Of a stretch of 8,086 bases of DNA, positions 6,907-8,086 are shown piece by piece (within the stretch, counting starts at the first letter, position 1; each line of letters opens with the position of its first letter). Origin of the DNA: Chromatiales bacterium (GTDB lineage: Bacteria > Pseudomonadota > Gammaproteobacteria > Thiohalospirales > Thiohalospiraceae); NCBI GenBank assembly GCA_026984715.1, contig JALSRO010000412.1:1-8086 (forward strand). Reading direction: 5' to 3'. The position numbers were made by a program, and so were the translations under genes. The notes under the pieces are model-generated. The model was not told where the DNA came from, did no database searches, and saw only the letters and a program-made list of their open reading frames with translations.

Positions 6907-6923
6907 CTCCGATTCCTACGGAG
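6907..6923 (-). other. Hairpin enclosing the Shine-Dalgarno of the small secreted-protein gene
   Basis: Minus-strand RNA: CTCCG, 7-nt loop, CGGAG. The 3' arm is the only plausible Shine-Dalgarno for the gene starting at 6895, so it could be masked. The stem is only 5 bp, so this is tentative. Confidence 0.3.
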
Positions 6924-6925
6924 GC

Positions 6926-6952
6926 GCGAGGAGCGGTTTCACCACTCCTCGC
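6926..6952 (-). other. Strong intergenic hairpin after the matrixin gene
   Basis: Minus-strand RNA: GCGAGGAG pairs with CTCCTCGC, continued by a T-G wobble and GGT/ACC around a GAA loop, 12 pairs in all. It starts 14 nt after the matrixin stop. No T run follows, so it is not a typical rho-independent terminator. It may stabilise the 3' end or separate expression of the two genes. Confidence 0.55.
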
Positions 6953-6966
6953 TGTTTATCATCAAA

Positions 6967-7737
6967 TCAGGCCATTACAGACTCCCGAGAACTGCTGCTC
7001 CTTCCAAACCTGAACAGCAGCCCCAGACCCGACAGCATCAACCAGAGTGCCGACGGAAGCGGCACAGGGGCAGCCGAACCGTAGAGTGCGACGACACCAT
7101 CGATATCATCTTGCTGCAGGCCGGCAATCGGTCCACCATAGTAAGGGTACATTACCGCATTGGGATCCGAGCTGTGCGCAAGCCCGATAGCGTGGCCAAT
7201 TTCATGCAACGCTACCGAAAAGATGTCTATATCGCTGCCAATACCCCAGGTATCTCCTGTATCAAAATGGATATCACCGGCAGCGCTGCTACCGTTGGCG
7301 GGCGGGAAATAGCCATGGGCAAGGACTCCTCCATCCCCGTCGAAGGAGTGACCGCCTATCCGTATATCACCTTCGGCCCCGGGGGCATCGAACGAATCAT
7401 CACTATCTGTTATCTCCGAAAAACTGATACCAGATACCGCCTCCCATGCATTGAACGCTCTCTCTATCTCCGACTTGAATCCCGCCGGCATGAAATCTGC
7501 CAATGATGATATCGTCCCGGAGCACTCCCCGCCACACCCGACACCATCCGGCATTAGACTCCATGTCACCGACGCAGGAGTTCCCGGGGTTGGATCACCC
7601 CACTTCCCGGGATCGGTGGGCCCCAGTTCATACCCCGTCGATACATAGAGCCCATCTGGAACCATGTACAAAGATGCTTGGCTTTGTGCACAAAAAAGCA
7701 GCCCCGACAGGGCCACAGCAAGTCCAACTGTTTTTAT
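6967..7737 (-). CDS. Matrixin-family (M10) zinc metalloprotease with VPLPA-type C-terminal sorting tail; start codon displaced by an inserted element
   Basis: A predicted secreted metalloprotease. The zinc site HEIGHAIGLAHS (HExxHxxGxxH, 7206-7174) and the Met-turn NAVMYPYY are intact. The upstream IRIGGHSFDGDGG, LAHGYF and DIHFDTGDTW supply the usual structural zinc/calcium ligands. The tail VPLPSALWLMLSGLGLLFRFGR is a VPLPA-type exosortase signal: motif, hydrophobic helix, Arg. The N-terminal region KTVGLAVALSGLLFCAQSQA is a good signal peptide, but the codon before it is ATA (7737-7735), the last bases of a 284-bp inserted repeat element. The frame remains open to about 7863 inside the element yet offers no ATG, only a TTG at 7827 with no ribosome-binding site. 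The next in-frame ATG lies after the signal peptide. The gene is therefore probably a recent pseudogene or uses a poor non-standard start. The listed 5' end is the ATA codon. Confidence 0.82.
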   Translation of the reverse strand: MKTVGLAVALSGLLFCAQSQASLYMVPDGLYVSTGYELGPTDPGKWGDPTPGTPASVTWSLMPDGVGCGGECSGTISSLADFMPAGFKSEIERAFNAWEAVSGISFSEITDSDDSFDAPGAEGDIRIGGHSFDGDGGVLAHGYFPPANGSSAAGDIHFDTGDTWGIGSDIDIFSVALHEIGHAIGLAHSSDPNAVMYPYYGGPIAGLQQDDIDGVVALYGSAAPVPLPSALWLMLSGLGLLFRFGRSSSSRESVMA

Positions 7738-7767
7738 TAACCCGGCAACAATATATGTCGCATTCAG
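7735..7767 (-). repeat. Terminal inverted repeat, matrixin side
   Basis: Inverted copy of 7986-8018, 31 of 33 identical. The mismatches are two transitions near the inner end. Its outermost bases form the ATA codon that stands where the matrixin ATG should be. Confidence 0.9.
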
Positions 7768-7773
7768 GGCTCC

Positions 7774-7856
7774 AGGCAGGCGCCGGAACAAGGCGCAGTG
7801 GGCAGGCAAGGGTCGTTCCCTTGCCAAGCACTGGAACGCAGGGCCGGTGCCTGCCT
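7774..7856. repeat. Internal palindrome A of the element
   Basis: Outer arms AGGCAGGCGCCGG (7774-7786) and CCGGTGCCTGCCT (7844-7856) pair over 13 positions, with one G-T. Inner arms CAGTG/CACTG (7796-7800, 7829-7833) and a perfect 8-bp tip GGCAAGGG/CCCTTGCC (7805-7812, 7818-7825) make an interrupted hairpin 83 bases long. Confidence 0.85.
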
Positions 7857-7888
7857 GAAGCCCCTAACTCTATGATATTCAATGACAG

Positions 7889-7986
7889 GCCGTGGCGTGC
7901 CGGCCCGCAGGCTGCGTTACCCCATCTTGCTGTAGAGTGGCTACAACGGCGATGGGCCGCCTTGCTGCGAACCGGCACGCCACGGC
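7889..7986. repeat. Internal palindrome B of the element
   Basis: GCCGTGGCGTGCCGG (7889-7903) is the exact complement of CCGGCACGCCACGGC (7972-7986), 15 of 15. Inside, CGCAG/CTGCG (7906-7910, 7965-7969), CCCATC/GATGGG (7921-7926, 7951-7956) and TGTAG/CTACA (7931-7935, 7941-7945) continue the hairpin to its tip. It abuts the right terminal repeat. Confidence 0.88.
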
Positions 7987-8018
7987 TGAATACGATATAT
8001 ATTGTTGCCGGGTTAATA
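7986..8018 (+). repeat. Terminal inverted repeat, outer side
   Basis: Partner of 7735-7767. It ends GGGTTAATA and is followed directly by GTTT, which in minus orientation is the AAAC after the old start codon. Confidence 0.9.
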
Positions 8019-8034
8019 GTTTCATTTTTCCCCC
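8019..8034 (-). pseudogene. Stranded start of the matrixin gene (ribosome-binding site, ATG and next bases)
   Basis: Minus strand: GGGGG (8034-8030), AAAA, ATG (8025-8023), AAAC, then the element. Joining ATGAAA to the ACA GTT GGA on the other side restores a signal peptide beginning MKTVGLAVALSG. The simple join is one A short of the frame, so one base was lost or gained at insertion or later. Read as it stands, the ATG runs 48 codons through the element to a stop at 7879-7881. The remaining 8035-8086 holds the old upstream region; I see no secure promoter in it. Confidence 0.6.
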
Positions 8035-8086
8035 GAAATTTCTCAAATCAAACAGCAAGATATCGTCATCCTCCCCCCTGTTCTCA

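Larger units (their letters stand above)
7735..8018. mobile_element. MITE-like element with 33-bp terminal inverted repeats, inserted at the matrixin start codon
   Basis: A 284-bp non-coding unit. Its ends are inverted copies of each other over 33 bp (7735-7767 and 7986-8018) with two mismatches, both starting TATTAACCCGGCAACAAT when read inward. The inside is filled by two long imperfect palindromes and has no plausible gene. Flanks in minus orientation are ATGAAAC before and AAAACAG after, suggesting a 4-bp duplication (AAAC) with one extra A. It accounts for most of the 349 bases without an intact gene between 7738 and the window end. No transposase is present, so movement would need one supplied in trans. 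I do not recognise the family. Confidence 0.8.

Noticed and set aside
7738..7827. Extending the matrixin gene to the TTG at 7827
   Set aside because: That codon lies inside hairpin A of the inserted element, has no ribosome-binding site, and adds an Arg/Pro-rich stretch ahead of what is otherwise a complete signal peptide.
7774..7986. Integron attC site or CRISPR-like array
   Set aside because: There is no GTTRRRY core pair, no integrase, and no regularly spaced direct repeats; the outer inverted repeats fit a MITE-like element better.
7879..8025. 48-codon minus-strand frame from the stranded ATG
   Set aside because: It simply runs through the inserted element and is better read as a broken gene start than as a real small protein.

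Overview
The window reads as chromosomal DNA of a gammaproteobacterium. The rpoH product resembles enterobacterial sigma-32 through almost its whole length, sigma-32-like and sigma-E-like promoter patterns are present, and one protein ends in a VPLPA-type exosortase sorting tail. A free-living or sulfur-oxidising lineage is plausible, but I cannot name a genus. No rRNA, tRNA or CRISPR array is visible.

Bases 1-2870 form a protein-quality-control block. A DegQ/HtrA periplasmic protease (minus strand, cut by the left edge) and a small heat-shock protein Hsp20 (minus) lie divergent to rpoH (plus), the heat-shock sigma factor. Each gene carries a different stress signature. degQ has a sigma-E-like promoter, hsp20 has a close match to the sigma-32 consensus, and rpoH is preceded by a perfect CIRCE operator (the HrcA repressor site) that overlaps its candidate promoters. 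This suggests a local circuit in which HrcA and envelope stress set RpoH level, and RpoH then drives hsp20.

Bases 2985-4175 hold two tightly spaced plus-strand genes of unknown function: a four-helix membrane protein and a membrane-anchored periplasmic protein. They may be read through from rpoH.

Bases 4230-8086 are a minus-strand set of exported proteins: a matrixin-type zinc metalloprotease with a VPLPA-type C-terminal anchor, a small secreted protein of unknown function, and a large lipoprotein with three cadherin-like repeats and a C-terminal domain that looks like the uncharacterised TIGR03790 family.

The most unusual object is a 284-bp MITE-like element at 7735-8018. It has 33-bp terminal inverted repeats (31/33 identical) and two long internal palindromes, and it sits exactly at the start codon of the matrixin gene. 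The old ribosome-binding site and ATG now lie on one side of it and the rest of the signal peptide on the other, so the protease gene has no credible start codon and is probably silenced or altered.
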